Shown here piece by piece: positions 28,466 through 37,413 of a DNA stretch of 64,000 nucleotides. The stretch comes from an uncultured Aquimarina sp. Its GTDB lineage: Bacteria > Bacteroidota > Bacteroidia > Flavobacteriales > Flavobacteriaceae. Made by a program: the position numbers and the translations under genes. The notes beneath the pieces were generated by a model. The model ran no database searches. It saw only the letters and a list, made by a program, of their open reading frames with translations, and was not told the DNA's origin. The stretch lies in contig CALGLV010000005.1 of NCBI GenBank assembly GCA_937958985.1, positions 1-64,000 of the forward strand, read 5' to 3'. Numbering within the stretch: the first letter of the stretch is position 1; every line of letters starts with the position of its first letter.

Positions 28466-29110
28466 ATGAAAAAACACTTAACTCACGAAGAAATAAATAA
28501 TTTAGATCGCTTTCCTAAAGTGAATTTAATGAATAGTGTAACAGGATATAAATCGGCAAACCTTATCGGAACAAAAAATTCCGAAGGGGCAACAAACTTG
28601 GCTATTTTCAATTCGGTTTGTCACCTAGGGAGCAGTCCATCGTTAATTCATTTTACGTTGAGGCCACATACGGTAGCTAGGCATACCTACGAAAATATAT
28701 TAAGCACTAAATATTTTACGGTTAATCAGGTTCATAGCGGCATTATTAAACAAGCGCATCATACGGCAGCAAGTTTTGAAGAAAGTGTTTCTGAATTCAC
28801 TGCAGCAGGACTAACAGAAGAGTATAAAACTGATTTTTACGCTCCATTTGTTCGTGAAAGTGCGATACAATTAGGTTGTGAATATGTAAACACGTATAAA
28901 ATTAAAGAAAACGGGTGTTTGTTAGTAATTGGAGCGATTAAACATTTGTATTTTGATGAACATATTCAAGATAGTGATGGTTTTTTAAATTTAGAAAAAG
29001 CAGCAACTGTTTGTATTAATGGTTTGGACGAATATGCTTTACCTAAGCCTTTAGACAGGTTTGAATATGCGCGACCTAATGAAGCGGTTAAAAGTAAAAT
29101 TCTTAAATAG
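28466..29110 (+). CDS. Flavin reductase-like FMN-binding protein
   Basis: The 214-residue protein has the split-barrel flavin-binding pattern of the flavin reductase/DIM6-NTAB family: GATNLAIFNSVCHLGSSPSLI, HTYENILSTKYFTVN and HTAASFEESVSEF. Members bind FMN and reduce flavins or act in unidentified oxidoreductions. An in-frame TTG at 28460 is less likely than the ATG at 28466. It is divergent from kmo, separated by about 180 bp, but no functional tie is shown. Confidence 0.85.
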   Translation: MKKHLTHEEINNLDRFPKVNLMNSVTGYKSANLIGTKNSEGATNLAIFNSVCHLGSSPSLIHFTLRPHTVARHTYENILSTKYFTVNQVHSGIIKQAHHTAASFEESVSEFTAAGLTEEYKTDFYAPFVRESAIQLGCEYVNTYKIKENGCLLVIGAIKHLYFDEHIQDSDGFLNLEKAATVCINGLDEYALPKPLDRFEYARPNEAVKSKILK

Positions 29111-29135
29111 TTTACCCCACTAACAGGTAAACATT

Positions 29136-29143
29136 TATATTTG
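29136..29143 (+). promoter_or_regulatory. Promoter -7 box of the ABC exporter gene
   Basis: TATATTTG, exact consensus. It contains the in-frame TTG at 29141, so that codon is unlikely to be the start and the TTG at 29171 is preferred. Confidence 0.6.
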
Positions 29144-29170
29144 TGTACTTGTATTTCTAAAACCACTTTA

Positions 29171-30931
29171 TTGAAGTCATTAAAACATATTAACACTTAT
29201 TTTTCAAAGTATAAAGTACGTTTAATTTTAGGGTTATTTATAGCCATCGGATCTCGGATTTTTGCTGTTGCCGTACCTAAATTAGTAGGCGATTCGGTTT
29301 CTATTGTTGAGCAATATCAAAAAGGCTTAGTCACTGACTTAAGTGAGGTAAGGCACCAATTAATTTTAAACATAGTTTTAATAATTGGAGTAGCTTTAGC
29401 TGCAGGTTTTTTAATGTTTTTAATGCGTCAAACTTTTATAGTGGTTTCTAGGTTTATTGAATTTGACCTTAAAAATGAAATTTACAATCACTACCAAAAA
29501 CTTTCGTTAAGTTTCTACAAATCCAACCGTACTGGCGATTTAATGAGCCGTATTAGTGAAGATGTAATGAAGGTAAGGATGTACGCTGGCCCAGCTTTAA
29601 TGTATAGTGTAAATACAATTACACTGTTTATTATTTGCTTATTTTATATGTCGAGTGTGGCTCCTAAATTAACTTTATATACCGTAGCACCATTACCTTT
29701 TTTAAGTATTGCTATTTATTTTTTAAGTGTAGCTATAAATAAACGTACAACGGTAGTACAAGAATATTTATCCAAACTTACATCGGTTACTCAAGAGGCA
29801 TTTAGTGGAATATCCGTTGTTAAGGCTTACGGTATTCAAAAAAGTACACAACAAAATTTCGATCAAATTGCAGCGGAGCATAAAGAAAAGAGTATCCATT
29901 TAGCTAGTGTTCAAGCATTATTTTTTCCTTTAATGGTTTTATTAATAGGAGCAAGTAATGTTATTGTAATTTATGTAGGAGGGCAACAATACATTGATGG
30001 AGAAATAAAAGACTTTGGTATTTTAGTGCAGTTTATTATTTATGTAAATATGCTAACATGGCCTGTGGCCACTGTAGGCTGGGTGTCTTCTATAGTACAA
30101 CAAGCGGAAGCCTCACAAAAAAGAATTAATGAATTTTTGGACACCACACCAGAAATCACAGATTCAGTTGAAAAAGAAAGCTTTAAATTAAATAACACTA
30201 TAAGATTTGATAATGTAAGTTTTACTTATCCCGATACCGGTATAGAGGCTTTAAAAAAGGTGTCATTTACCTTACAAAAAGGTAAAACACTGGGTATAGT
30301 AGGTAATACAGGTTCTGGTAAATCTACTTTATTAGAGCTGTTAGCGCGTTTATACGACCCTACAAGCGGTGTTATATACATAGATGATGTCCCTTTAAAA
30401 AATATAAGTTTAGAGACTTTAAGATCAAAAATTGGTTTTGTACCTCAAGATGCTTTTCTGTTTAGTGATACTATAGCTAATAATTTACGTTTTGGAAAAG
30501 AAAATGCGACAGACAAAGAACTAATCGAAGCTACTGAATTGGCTTCGGTACATCATAATATTATTAATTTTAAAAATGGTTACAATACACTTTTAGGAGA
30601 ACGAGGGGTAACTTTATCAGGGGGGCAAAAACAACGCGTTTCCATAGCGCGTACAGTGATTAAAAAGCCTGAAATATTATTGTTAGACGATTGTTTATCT
30701 GCAGTCGATACAGAAACAGAAGAACAAATTGTAGCAAATATTAATAATTTGGCAGAAGAAAAAACGGCGCTTATTGTGAGTCATCGAATTTCTTCGGTTC
30801 AAAACGCAGATTTAATATTGGTTTTAGAAGAAGGAAAACTCATACAAACAGGTACTGATGCAGCACTTAAAGCAGCCAATGGGTACTATCAAAAACTGTA
30901 TGATAAACAGCTAAAACAAAAAGATTTTTAA
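29171..30931 (+). CDS. ABC transporter, fused permease/ATPase exporter (MsbA-like)
   Basis: The 586-residue half-transporter has six membrane helices, a coupling-helix region SFYKSNRTGDLMSRISEDV, Walker A GNTGSGKSTLLELL, signature LSGGQKQRVSIAR, and Walker B ILLLDDCLSAVD. It should work as a homodimer exporting lipid or another hydrophobic substrate. The start at TTG 29171 gives MKSLKHINTYFSKYKVRLILG, a typical N-terminus; the earlier TTG overlaps the promoter box. A heterodimer partner is not present nearby. Confidence 0.9.
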   Translation: MKSLKHINTYFSKYKVRLILGLFIAIGSRIFAVAVPKLVGDSVSIVEQYQKGLVTDLSEVRHQLILNIVLIIGVALAAGFLMFLMRQTFIVVSRFIEFDLKNEIYNHYQKLSLSFYKSNRTGDLMSRISEDVMKVRMYAGPALMYSVNTITLFIICLFYMSSVAPKLTLYTVAPLPFLSIAIYFLSVAINKRTTVVQEYLSKLTSVTQEAFSGISVVKAYGIQKSTQQNFDQIAAEHKEKSIHLASVQALFFPLMVLLIGASNVIVIYVGGQQYIDGEIKDFGILVQFIIYVNMLTWPVATVGWVSSIVQQAEASQKRINEFLDTTPEITDSVEKESFKLNNTIRFDNVSFTYPDTGIEALKKVSFTLQKGKTLGIVGNTGSGKSTLLELLARLYDPTSGVIYIDDVPLKNISLETLRSKIGFVPQDAFLFSDTIANNLRFGKENATDKELIEATELASVHHNIINFKNGYNTLLGERGVTLSGGQKQRVSIARTVIKKPEILLLDDCLSAVDTETEEQIVANINNLAEEKTALIVSHRISSVQNADLILVLEEGKLIQTGTDAALKAANGYYQKLYDKQLKQKDF

Positions 30932-30999
30932 CTTTTTTTTGTGTGCGTTGATTTTTTTTTCCATTTTTGGATTAGATAACTAAAGAAATAATAAATATT

Positions 31000-31392
31000 A
31001 TGGGTGATTATGGAACATTAGAAAAAGAAGAAATTTTTTCTAAAGTTTTGAGAGCAGGGAGAAGAACTTATTTCTTCGATGTTAGAGCTACAAAAGCGGG
31101 AGATTACTATATAACCATAACTGAGAGTAAAAAATTTACTAACGATGACGGTTCTTTTCATTATAAAAAACATAAAATTTACTTGTACAAAGAAGATTTT
31201 ACTGGTTTTACTGAAATTTTAAATGAAATGACTAATTATGTAATTAACGAAAAAGGGCAAGAGGTTATTAGCGAGCGTCACCAAAAGGATTATCAAAAAC
31301 CATATGAAGCTTTATTAGGAGATTCGAATGAAAAAGTAATACCCACTGAAAGTACATTGGGATTTACCGATGTAAGCTTTGAAGATATATAA
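31000..31392 (+). CDS. DUF3276 PUR-domain nucleic-acid-binding protein
   Basis: The 130-residue protein contains a PUR repeat pattern: EEIFSKVLRAGRRTYFFDVRAT, DYYITITESKK and HKIYLYKEDFTGFTEIL. The C-terminal ~35 residues are acidic and probably disordered. Bacterial relatives, such as the Borrelia PUR-type regulator, bind DNA and RNA. It is an isolated gene closed by a strong terminator. Confidence 0.87.
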   Translation: MGDYGTLEKEEIFSKVLRAGRRTYFFDVRATKAGDYYITITESKKFTNDDGSFHYKKHKIYLYKEDFTGFTEILNEMTNYVINEKGQEVISERHQKDYQKPYEALLGDSNEKVIPTESTLGFTDVSFEDI

Positions 31393-31460
31393 CAGTAATA
31401 CCCGAGTGTTTTCGGAGAATAAACTATTCTGAAACAAACAACTATACTGACTAAACTAGA

Positions 31461-31491
31461 AAAAGGCTACTTGTAATGAGTAGCCTTTTTT
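31461..31491 (+). terminator. Terminator after the DUF3276 gene
   Basis: AAAAGGCTACT and AGTAGCCTTTT form an 11-bp perfect stem with a 7-nt loop, followed by a T-run. Confidence 0.85.
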
Positions 31492-31526
31492 GCGTATTAA
31501 AATGTAGCTAAAAAGCAGTCTTATTT

Positions 31527-32579
31527 TTAAATGAAATAATTTACAAATAGGGCTACTACATAATTATAACTATTTATTCCTTTCGATTGATTATTAACTT
31601 TTAAAAACTCACCGTAAAAAAGTTTAAATAGCGGTTCTAAAGGGTTATCGTAAGCCAACCAAAACTCTCGGCTTTCATCATAATTTTTTAAAATCCCAGG
31701 ACGCATTTTTTCTTTGATGCATATAAATTTTTGATAATCTCTAAGGTATAACTCATGTAAGCAATAACGCAAAGCAAAAGTGTAACCCGAATATTGAAAA
31801 TAAGGATCGTTACTATTCATACAGGCCATTACACCAATAAAATTAGCTTCATTTTCTTTAGCAAACCCTAATTGGTGAGCTTCTTCATGGCAGCTTGTAG
31901 TTGGCATTTTGTAAGGCACAATTAATCGGTTTACTTGCGCTTCGTTGGTAAACGGATTTAAATAACCGCTAAAACCCATATAAGTTAAAGGAATGCTCAA
32001 CATTGATTTTTTTATACTTTTTGGAGCATACTTTAGTTTAGGAATTTTTTTGTGCAACTCATTATAAGCTTCTATGGTACGATCAAAAATTTGCTCTGTT
32101 GTGTATTGAAACGTCACAGCTAAACTATCTACAGCTTCTATTTGTTGGTGTAACTCATTGGATTTTTTAAGTAATTTAAGCGTTACTTGTTCTAGTTGGT
32201 CTGTGGTGTACTTATCTTCAATTTGTAAAATTTTATGCAATGGGTTTCGGTAATAATTTAATCCCCACAGTAAATGAAATGCAAAGTAAATAACAGAGGC
32301 TAAAACTAAAGACTTTCGAACAACTTCTTGGAAGGTTACTTGGCGTTTTCTTATTTTTTTAAATATAAAAGCTAAAATATTAATCGCAATAATTAGGTAT
32401 AAAATATCACCAACAGAAAAAGGGAATACACCAAATATAGACCGCAATAACTTGCTTATTTGTGGATATAAAACCTGACTGTAATTTTCTTCAACCCAAA
32501 GGCTATGGTTACTGGCCCATTTTATAAATAAAATTTGAACAGGAAGTATTATCGGAAGAATCCACTTTTTTAAATTCAT
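31527..32579 (-). CDS. DUF3810 membrane protein with HExxH motif
   Basis: The 350-residue protein has three hydrophobic segments near residues 6-22, 55-75 and 88-107, then a soluble domain with SCHEEAHQLGFAKENEANFIG. That segment carries an HEExH zinc-protease motif and a downstream glutamate. DUF3810 is a Bacteroidota family of unknown function; metalloprotease activity is an inference from the motif. It is divergent from pepD. Confidence 0.82.
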   Translation of the reverse strand: MNLKKWILPIILPVQILFIKWASNHSLWVEENYSQVLYPQISKLLRSIFGVFPFSVGDILYLIIAINILAFIFKKIRKRQVTFQEVVRKSLVLASVIYFAFHLLWGLNYYRNPLHKILQIEDKYTTDQLEQVTLKLLKKSNELHQQIEAVDSLAVTFQYTTEQIFDRTIEAYNELHKKIPKLKYAPKSIKKSMLSIPLTYMGFSGYLNPFTNEAQVNRLIVPYKMPTTSCHEEAHQLGFAKENEANFIGVMACMNSNDPYFQYSGYTFALRYCLHELYLRDYQKFICIKEKMRPGILKNYDESREFWLAYDNPLEPLFKLFYGEFLKVNNQSKGINSYNYVVALFVNYFI

Positions 32580-32624
32580 GTCTTAAAAATAGTTATTTTT
32601 AGTTATTTGACATTTATGAATACT

Positions 32625-32632
32625 TATATTTG
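32625..32632 (+). promoter_or_regulatory. Promoter -7 box of pepD
   Basis: TATATTTG, exact consensus, 19 bp before the ATG at 32652. Confidence 0.6.
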
Positions 32633-32651
32633 AGTAAAAGAAGCCTTATTT

Positions 32652-34115
32652 ATGAATACAGATATACTACAATTACAACCACAGTCTCTTTGGAAGCAAT
32701 TTTCAGCACTTAATGCCGTTCCTCGTCCTTCTAAAAAAGAAGAACGCGTTATTGCTTTTATGATTGATTTTGCAAAATCTTTGGGGTTAGTATATAAACA
32801 AGATGCGGAAGGAAATGTAGTAATTATAAAACCCGCTAGCAAAGGTTTTGAAAACAGAAAAACCGTAGTAATGCAGTCGCATTTGGATATGGTACATCAA
32901 AAAAACAATGATACTCAGTTCGATTTTAATACACAGGGTATTCAAATGAAGGTTGAAGGAGATTGGGTAAAAGCAGAGGGAACTACTTTAGGGGCGGATA
33001 ATGGTATTGGAGTAGCTACTATTATGGCAATTTTAGCTTCAAATACAATTAAGCATCCTACTATTGAAGCGCTATTTACTGTTGATGAAGAAACGGGAAT
33101 GACAGGAGCTCAAAATCTAGGAAATGATTTGCTTACAGGTAAAATTTTATTGAATTTAGATACCGAAGAAGATGATGAAATTTGTATTGGGTGTGCTGGT
33201 GGTGTAGATGTTACTGCAAAACGTTCATATAAGCAAGAGATGGTTGATGAGACTAAAGCAGCTTATAAGATTTCGGTAAAAGGCTTAGAGGGCGGACATT
33301 CGGGAATTGAAATTCATAAAGGTTTAGGAAATGCTAACAAAATTATGAATAGGCTGCTATTAGATGCCTATGAAAATTTTGGATTGAGAATCCATAGTTT
33401 ACAAGGAGGGAGTCTTCGAAATGCAATCCCAAGAGAAAGCGATGCTGTTGTGGTAGTTGATAAAGTCCATCAACAAGCTTTTGAAACAGAAATGAAATTA
33501 CTTTCTGATTTAATAAAAGCGGAACAACAAAAAATGGATCCGAATTTAAAAATTGATGTCGTAAAAACGGAAGCACCACAAAAAATAATGGATTTAGGGG
33601 TGCAAATAGGTATTTTAAAATCTATATATGCAGCTCATAACGGAGTGTTTCGTATGTCTCCAGAAATAAAAGATTTAGTCGAGGCCTCTAATAATATAGC
33701 TAAAGTTATAATAAGTAACGGAACACTACAAATTGAATGCTTAACACGAAGTAGTGTAGAGTCTTCAAGGGACGATGTTGCTAATAGTTTACGAGCAGCG
33801 TTTGAGCTTTCTGGCTGCGAAGTTGCTTTTGGAGGAGAATACCCAGGGTGGCAACCTAAAAGAGATGCTGCAATTTTACAATTGGTAGACGATACGTATT
33901 ATGAGTTACACAAAGAAAGAGCACATGTAATGGCCTGTCATGCAGGTTTGGAATGTGGTATAATAGGAGAGCATTATCCGGAAATGGAAATGATATCATT
34001 TGGACCTACTATTCTAGGAGCACATTCTCCTGACGAGCGTGTTTCAATAAGCTCTGTACAAAAATACTGGAAATTGGTTTTAGCTGTTTTAGAAAATATT
34101 CCAGAAGAATCATAG
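32652..34115 (+). CDS. pepD: Aminoacyl-histidine dipeptidase (M20 family)
   Basis: The 487-residue enzyme shows the M20 zinc site: MQSHLDMVHQ, LGADNGIGVA (bridging Asp), FTVDEETGMTGA (catalytic and metal Glu) and ICIGCAGG, with the dimerisation domain inserted from about residue 205. The length and sequence fit the PepD/carnosinase subgroup, which hydrolyses Xaa-His and other dipeptides in the cytoplasm. A hairpin follows at 34145-34194. Confidence 0.92.
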   Translation: MNTDILQLQPQSLWKQFSALNAVPRPSKKEERVIAFMIDFAKSLGLVYKQDAEGNVVIIKPASKGFENRKTVVMQSHLDMVHQKNNDTQFDFNTQGIQMKVEGDWVKAEGTTLGADNGIGVATIMAILASNTIKHPTIEALFTVDEETGMTGAQNLGNDLLTGKILLNLDTEEDDEICIGCAGGVDVTAKRSYKQEMVDETKAAYKISVKGLEGGHSGIEIHKGLGNANKIMNRLLLDAYENFGLRIHSLQGGSLRNAIPRESDAVVVVDKVHQQAFETEMKLLSDLIKAEQQKMDPNLKIDVVKTEAPQKIMDLGVQIGILKSIYAAHNGVFRMSPEIKDLVEASNNIAKVIISNGTLQIECLTRSSVESSRDDVANSLRAAFELSGCEVAFGGEYPGWQPKRDAAILQLVDDTYYELHKERAHVMACHAGLECGIIGEHYPEMEMISFGPTILGAHSPDERVSISSVQKYWKLVLAVLENIPEES

Positions 34116-34614
34116 TTTTTTGTCTTTAAACGAATCTTAAAATAAATGCTTTAATAGAATCTGAAATCAATATTTCTAATTCTATTAAAGCATTACTATT
34201 TGATACCTATTTACAAAATGTTGATTACAGGGTTTAAAATAGGTTCCCCAATGTCTAGTAATATTTTGCACGCTTCTTAAGTAGCTATAAGTAGATGGGG
34301 TTTTTTGAGCATCTGTTTTTCTTTAAGTAACCTAGCTCAACGATAAGTTAATCACATTTCTTAAGATATAGTATTAAGCTTGGCCAATTAGATTGAATAA
34401 TTTACTAGAAAAATGAAATAGAGGTGTATTTGTAATTGTTTATTATTCAATAATTTACAACAAAAACGGTTTCAACTTGATTTTTATGGATACTATATCA
34501 ATTTGTTTTAAGGATTCGTTAAAACACATTTTTTTTGGTAAAAACTTAGGTATTTAATTATAAAAAACAGATAATTATATTAGATTAGTCAGTAGTTAAA
34601 AACAAATTTCATTA
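34116..34614. other. 499-bp intergenic region between pepD and glgA
   Basis: No ORF above about 20 codons makes sense here. It contains the long hairpin at 34145-34194 and, near glgA, a TATATTAG (34576-34583) that could be a weak -7 box. The remaining ~350 bp is AT-rich with nothing I can identify; an untranslated RNA or an operator for glycogen control is possible but unsupported. Confidence 0.5.
34145..34194 (+). repeat. 16-bp perfect inverted repeat after pepD
   Basis: AATGCTTTAATAGAAT (34145-34160) and ATTCTATTAAAGCATT (34179-34194) pair exactly, and the loop itself contains GAAAT/ATTTC, extending the hairpin inward. No T-run follows. It probably ends or protects the pepD transcript. Confidence 0.75.
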
Positions 34615-36054
34615 ATGCAAATAATTCATATTAGTGCAGAGTGTTTTCCCATAGCTAAAGTGGGAGGATTAGCAGATGTAGTTGGTGCATTGCCAAAATA
34701 TCAAGAAGCCTCAGGGGTATCTTCAAGTGTCGTAATGCCTTTTTACGATAATAAATTTACTCAGTCAAATAACAAAAAATTAAAAACGATAACAAAAGGA
34801 ATTGTAAGCCTTGGGAATCAAAATTTTGATTACGTTATTTTGAAATTGAACAAAAACGTTTTAGGGTTTGATGTTCATTTAATTAAAATCGACGGATTAA
34901 CAGATAAAGAAAATGTATACGGTTATCCAAATGACGTAGAACGATTTGTGGCTTTCCAAAAAGTAGCTTGTGATTATATTCTTTTGGTTAAAAATAAACC
35001 TAATGTAGTTCACTGTCACGACCACCACACAGGATTTATTCCCTTTTTTATGGGGCACGGATTCAAGTATAGTTTGTTAAAAAATATCCCATCTGTACTA
35101 ACTATTCATAATGCTCAATACCAAGGAGATTTTGAATATGATAAAATGCATTATTTAGCTAATTTTAATATTGAAAATGCGGGTCTTATAGATTGGTACG
35201 GACGTATTAATCCCTTGGCTACAGCTATAAAATGTGCATGGAAAATAACTACAGTTTCTCCTAATTATTTAAATGAATTACAAGAAATAGCCAATGGCTT
35301 AGAAGGCTTATTACGTAACGAAAAAGAAAAATCACTTGGAATTTTAAATGGAGTTGATACCGGGGTTTGGAACCCTAAAACCGACTTTATGTTAGTGTCA
35401 AATTTTGATTTAAGAAGTGTAAATAAAGGTCGGAAAGGTAATAAAGAAGCGCTATGCAAAAAGTTTGGTTTAGATGAATCTTTGCCTTTAGTAGCATTTA
35501 TAGGGAGGTTTGTATATGAAAAAGGTTCCGACCTTTTAGCTGACGCTGTTTATAATGTATTAGAGGTTCAAAAACAAAAAGTTAATATTCTTGTATTGGG
35601 AAGTGGAAACCCAGAAACAGAAAAGGAGTTAAACGATTTAAAAGAAAAGATCCCAACCAATTTTAATACATATATAGGGTATAGCGAAGAGTTATCACAT
35701 GTAATTTATGGTGGGGCAGATTTTTTATTAATGCCTTCAAGAGTAGAACCTTGTGGACTCAATCAAATGTATGCTATGCGCTATGGTATGATTCCTATTG
35801 TAAGTAATGTAGGAGGACTTAGCGATACAGTAATCGATATTGATAACGGGGAAGATGGATACGGAATTGTAATAAACGATATTAATGTACACGAAATAAG
35901 TTTTGCTATACAAAGAGCTGTTGATGTATATGCCAATGCAACATTTTTTAAAGCAAAGCGAAAGCAATTAATGAAAATCGAGAATAGCTGGAATAAATCA
36001 GCTAAAGAATATTTAAAAATGTATGAATCAATTATAAAATTGTCAAAAAAGTAA
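34615..36054 (+). CDS. glgA: Glycogen synthase (ADP-glucose type)
   Basis: The 479-residue GT5 enzyme has the KVGGLADVVGALPK ADP-glucose loop near the N-terminus, CHDHHTGFIPF, and the C-terminal donor site EPCGLNQMYAMRYGMIPIV with GGLSDTV. It extends alpha-1,4-glucan chains. It is the first gene of glgA-glgC-glgB and the GH31 gene; glgC starts 4 bp after its stop. Confidence 0.95.
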   Translation: MQIIHISAECFPIAKVGGLADVVGALPKYQEASGVSSSVVMPFYDNKFTQSNNKKLKTITKGIVSLGNQNFDYVILKLNKNVLGFDVHLIKIDGLTDKENVYGYPNDVERFVAFQKVACDYILLVKNKPNVVHCHDHHTGFIPFFMGHGFKYSLLKNIPSVLTIHNAQYQGDFEYDKMHYLANFNIENAGLIDWYGRINPLATAIKCAWKITTVSPNYLNELQEIANGLEGLLRNEKEKSLGILNGVDTGVWNPKTDFMLVSNFDLRSVNKGRKGNKEALCKKFGLDESLPLVAFIGRFVYEKGSDLLADAVYNVLEVQKQKVNILVLGSGNPETEKELNDLKEKIPTNFNTYIGYSEELSHVIYGGADFLLMPSRVEPCGLNQMYAMRYGMIPIVSNVGGLSDTVIDIDNGEDGYGIVINDINVHEISFAIQRAVDVYANATFFKAKRKQLMKIENSWNKSAKEYLKMYESIIKLSKK

Positions 36055-36058
36055 CCCT

Positions 36059-37336
36059 ATGTTAAATAAAAAAGTGCTGAGTATTATCCTAGGAGGAGGA
36101 AGAGGAACACGTTTAGAGCCATTAACAAGTCACCGCTCAAAACCAGCAGTTCCTATTGCAGGAAAATATAGATTGGTAGATATTCCAATTTCAAATTGTT
36201 TGAACAACGATTTAAAAAGAATGTTTGTTTTAACACAATTTAATTCAGCGTCATTAAATTCTCACGTAAAAAACACCTATCAGTTTAGCGGGTTTAGTAA
36301 TGCATTTGTAGATATTTTAGCCGCTGAGCAAACACCAGATAATCAAACATGGTTTCAGGGTACTTCGGATGCCGTAAAACAATGTCAACATCATTTTAAT
36401 AGAATTGATGATTGGGAATATGCTTTAATTCTCTCAGGAGATCAATTGTACCAAATGGATTTAATGCAAATGGTAGAAGATCACGTAAAGAGTGGTGCAG
36501 AAATCACAGTTGCAACGCAGCCAGTATCCTCCAAAGAAGCTCCAGCATTTGGTATTTTAAAAACCGATGAAAATAGTTTCATAAAAACCTTTACAGAAAA
36601 ACCTCCTTTAGAAGAATTATCAGGGTGGGAATCTGAGGTTTCTGAAAAGATGAAATCAGAAGGAAAAGAATATTTAGCTTCTATGGGTATCTATATCTTT
36701 AATAGAAAAGTGTTAGATGAAGTATTAAGTAATGACGCTATTGATTTTGGTAAAGAAATTATTCCTGATGCAATAACAGGAGGAAGAAAAGTATATGGAT
36801 ATCAATACGAAGGATATTGGGAGGATATAGGAACAATAAAAGCTTTTTATGAAGCTAATTTAGCGTTAACGGATGATATTCCTAAATTCAATTTATTCGA
36901 CAAAGAAAATACCATACTTACAAGAGCGAGAATTTTACCTCCTTGTAAAATAAATAATACAAGAGTAAGCAAGGCCATGATAAGTGAAGGATGTATTGTT
37001 TCGGCTACCTCAATAGAACATTCTATAATAGGAGTGCGCTCTCGAATAGGTGAAGGTACAGTTATTAAAGATGCATATATTATGGGGGCAGATAATTACC
37101 AAACCTTAACAGAAATCGATACGTGTTTAAAATTAGGTAAGCCTTATATTGGTATTGGAGATAATTGTAATTTAAGTGGAGTTATAGTAGAAAAAAACTG
37201 CCGTATTGGTAATAATGTTACAATCAAAGGAGGAGATCATCTATCAGATGTTGAAACTGATACTTATGTGGTTAGAGATGGTGTAATTGTAATAAAGAAT
37301 AGTGCAGTTATAGCTCCAAACACAGTAATTGGTTAA
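36059..37336 (+). CDS. glgC: Glucose-1-phosphate adenylyltransferase
   Basis: At 425 residues it has the nucleotidyltransferase motif LGGGRGTRLEPLTSHRSKPAVP, WFQGTSDAV, the catalytic aspartate in LSGDQLYQMD, FTEKP and a left-handed beta-helix C-terminus. It makes ADP-glucose, the committed and normally allosterically controlled step of glycogen synthesis. It is tightly coupled to glgA and followed by two hairpins before glgB. Confidence 0.96.
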   Translation: MLNKKVLSIILGGGRGTRLEPLTSHRSKPAVPIAGKYRLVDIPISNCLNNDLKRMFVLTQFNSASLNSHVKNTYQFSGFSNAFVDILAAEQTPDNQTWFQGTSDAVKQCQHHFNRIDDWEYALILSGDQLYQMDLMQMVEDHVKSGAEITVATQPVSSKEAPAFGILKTDENSFIKTFTEKPPLEELSGWESEVSEKMKSEGKEYLASMGIYIFNRKVLDEVLSNDAIDFGKEIIPDAITGGRKVYGYQYEGYWEDIGTIKAFYEANLALTDDIPKFNLFDKENTILTRARILPPCKINNTRVSKAMISEGCIVSATSIEHSIIGVRSRIGEGTVIKDAYIMGADNYQTLTEIDTCLKLGKPYIGIGDNCNLSGVIVEKNCRIGNNVTIKGGDHLSDVETDTYVVRDGVIVIKNSAVIAPNTVIG

Positions 37337-37350
37337 TATAGAATTAACCA
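37330..37350 (+). repeat. Small inverted repeat at the glgC stop codon
   Basis: TGGTTAAT and ATTAACCA form an 8-bp stem with a 5-nt loop that includes the glgC stop codon, directly before the terminator-like hairpin at 37362. Confidence 0.5.
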
Positions 37351-37361
37351 CACAACAATTA

Positions 37362-37392
37362 AAGCACTTACTACTAGTAGGTGCTTATTTTT
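37362..37392 (+). terminator. Terminator-like hairpin between glgC and glgB
   Basis: AAGCACTTACT and AGTAGGTGCTT pair over 11 bp with one G-U, with a 3-nt loop, then ATTTTTA. It lies inside the glg cluster, so it may attenuate rather than block transcription into glgB. Confidence 0.65.
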
Positions 37393-37413
37393 AATAAATA
37401 ATTAAATTATTAT

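Noticed and set aside
34145-34194. The two long hairpins (24130 and 34145) as copies of a dispersed repeat family
   Set aside because: Their stem sequences are unrelated; only length and AT-richness are shared.
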